A DNA stretch of 64,000 bases from SZUA-547 sp963669315 (GTDB taxonomy: Bacteria; Pseudomonadota; Alphaproteobacteria; Rhodobacterales; Rhodobacteraceae): the NCBI GenBank assembly GCA_963669315.1, contig OY770021.1, forward strand, positions 186,001 to 250,000. The letters are read 5' to 3'. Positions 62,793 through 64,000 of the stretch are shown piece by piece. The number at the start of each line of letters is the position of its first letter. Positions within the stretch are counted from its first letter, which is position 1. Below the pieces are notes generated by a model, which saw nothing but the letters and a program-made list of their open reading frames with translations, was not told where the DNA came from and searched no databases. Position numbers and translations under genes: made by a program.

Positions 62793-64000
62793 TTAATAAT
62801 TAAAGAATCCGAAAGGCCAATTATTTAGTACGCCGTTGTCGTCAAAGCTTGACAGGGATACGGTTGTCGGGGAGCCAATCTCTTCCGGAGCGGAGAAAAC
62901 AACGATTTGAACAAAGTCATGTGGAATCTTCCCCCCCTCAATCAATTCTCCTAGTCGATTTATCAGCGCTTCGCTGTGTGTTTCGATCAGCAAACCCACA
63001 CTTTGGTCCGAGTTGTCGCGCGCATTTTCACTTAGAGCGCTAACGAAAACATCAGCGAGCTTTGCTTGATGCGCCGGATGTAAGTGTAGCTCCGGCTGTT
63101 CGACGGCCAGAGTTCGGGTGCGACTCGAGGGCCGTCGCATCGTAGGTTGTGGTCGGCGGGGTTTGTTAATCGCCCACCATATAGTTCCAAGGACTGGAAG
63201 AATCTGAGAGACGCCATATCCCATGTCCGCAACATTCACCGAGCGGCTATTTTGCTTTAGGTGAACGCCGATATGTCCGCCGGATTCTCGAACTTCTACG
63301 CCAAAGCCGAATATCTCTTCGACCCAATTTGAAAATCTAGTCATCTGTGGTTGGGGGAGCGACGCCAAAAACATCGGGAAATTCGCGCCGTTCGGCGCAA
63401 TCTCAGAGACTTCAAGCTCTTGCTTTCGATAGAATCGCTCGCTTGCAGCCCTCACAGGCTCTATATAGTCCACACCAAGAAAGTAATCCGAGAGTCTATC
63501 AGTAAAAACATCTAAAACAGAAAACGCACGCGCCAGTTTTTGGATTGAATAAATGTCGCGTTTTAATTGAAAATCGCTTTTCGATTTAAGTCTCATATAC
63601 AGTTGTTTAAATGTTTTCGTATGCGCGCCGTCTCTTAATTCAGTGAGTCTTTCAGAATCTAGCGCATTCGATGAAAGAACTCTCCCAACCTCCCTTCGGA
63701 TTGTATCCCAGCCCAACTGCTTGGAGAGCGCCTCCCTTAGGATCGAAATTAAAATATCCGACAGAACCTCGTCGGCCCTTCTAATTCGCCGGCCCCTTCC
63801 GGTATCTGATTTTGATCTTGCCTTAGAAATAAATACAGGTGTTCTGAATATATTATCTCCTATGTAGCCAATATCAAAATTTCGATCAATTACCGAAACA
63901 CTATCTCCGTTTACTAAAACGTTACCATATCTCGATGAGCCTTTTCCAAATTCAAAGCTAACATCTACATCTTCACTTGGAATTTTAATTTGCAGTGTGT
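62793..64000 (-). CDS. ABC/OLD-type ATPase, N-terminus beyond window
   Basis: At least 402 residues are encoded; the frame stays open to the window edge, so the N-terminal part, including any Walker A motif, is outside. The TTG at 63716 is not the start. Visible are an ABC-signature-like VADMGYGVSQILPVLGTIWWA, the Walker B LAVEQPELHLHPAHQAKLADVF and the switch segment GLLIETHSEALINRLGELI, the pattern of DUF3696/OLD-like ATPases used in phage defence, also of RecF/SMC-like ATPases. The insert between the halves is helical. The downstream TOPRIM-like gene is 5 bases away. The region is AT-rich. Confidence 0.85.
   Translation of the reverse strand, partial: TLQIKIPSEDVDVSFEFGKGSSRYGNVLVNGDSVSVIDRNFDIGYIGDNIFRTPVFISKARSKSDTGRGRRIRRADEVLSDILISILREALSKQLGWDTIRREVGRVLSSNALDSERLTELRDGAHTKTFKQLYMRLKSKSDFQLKRDIYSIQKLARAFSVLDVFTDRLSDYFLGVDYIEPVRAASERFYRKQELEVSEIAPNGANFPMFLASLPQPQMTRFSNWVEEIFGFGVEVRESGGHIGVHLKQNSRSVNVADMGYGVSQILPVLGTIWWAINKPRRPQPTMRRPSSRTRTLAVEQPELHLHPAHQAKLADVFVSALSENARDNSDQSVGLLIETHSEALINRLGELIEGGKIPHDFVQIVVFSAPEEIGSPTTVSLSSFDDNGVLNNWPFGFFNY

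Overview
The window is a stretch of chromosome from a GC-rich alphaproteobacterium, most likely of the order Rhodobacterales. The main evidence is the cell-cycle pair ctrA and sciP next to ligA and mnmA, GANTC sites upstream of both regulators, a LexA box of the alphaproteobacterial direct-repeat type (GTTC-N7-GTTC), a 6S RNA gene beside the 5-formyltetrahydrofolate cyclo-ligase gene and near zapA, and a tkt-gap-gap-pgk-fba glycolytic cluster with a class I (DhnA-type) aldolase. Most of the window looks like ordinary core genome. The last 2.3 kb is visibly more AT-rich and looks acquired.

Layout. 0-1.6 kb: the 3' part of pyrG and a small dimeric-barrel protein, closed by a bidirectional terminator. 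1.7-18.9 kb: a surface operon on the minus strand, with an OmpA-like protein, a TpsB outer-membrane translocator, a 3947-residue TpsA exoprotein and a TPR-CHAT lipoprotein whose start overlaps the tpsA stop. 19-25.5 kb: tRNA-Leu(CAA) and housekeeping genes (DedA-like protein, DsbB, HNH protein, esterase, AlkA-type glycosylase, gluQ, AbrB-type permease, hisI, Fe-S scaffold). 25.5-36.4 kb: a small SOS-box membrane-peptide gene, recG, CYTH-CHAD, ligA, ctrA, sciP, an unrecognised 547-residue protein with a hydrophobic hairpin, and mnmA. 36.4-39.1 kb: a cobalt-type nitrile hydratase operon with its accessory protein. 39.1-50.1 kb: transporters, M20 peptidase, PPi-dependent phosphofructokinase, HpcH/HpaI aldolase, regulators, YebC, an SLC13 permease, YmdB and cyclo-ligase. 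50.1-61.6 kb: 6S RNA, a membrane pentapeptide-repeat protein, zapA, then the lower-glycolysis/Calvin-type enzymes. 61.7-64.0 kb: an ABC/OLD-type ATPase (truncated by the window end) followed by a TOPRIM-like protein, a candidate anti-phage module.

How genes work together. PPi-PFK, the class I aldolase, two GAPDH paralogues, PGK and transketolase make a nearly complete triose/pentose module. The two GAPDHs differ at the residue that selects NAD over NADP. ctrA and sciP encode the cell-cycle regulator and its inhibitor side by side. recG, ligA, AlkA and the SOS-box gene give a DNA-repair flavour to 22-32 kb. TpsB, TpsA and the CHAT protein are probably co-translated or co-transcribed as one secretion-and-processing unit.

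Strongest leads for new biology: (1) the ATPase plus TOPRIM-like pair at the right end; (2) a 42-residue single-pass membrane protein behind a perfect LexA box, resembling SidA-type SOS division inhibitors in design; (3) the TpsB-TpsA-CHAT operon; (4) the 547-residue helical protein inserted between sciP and mnmA. All functional statements are read from sequence alone; no searches or computations were run.
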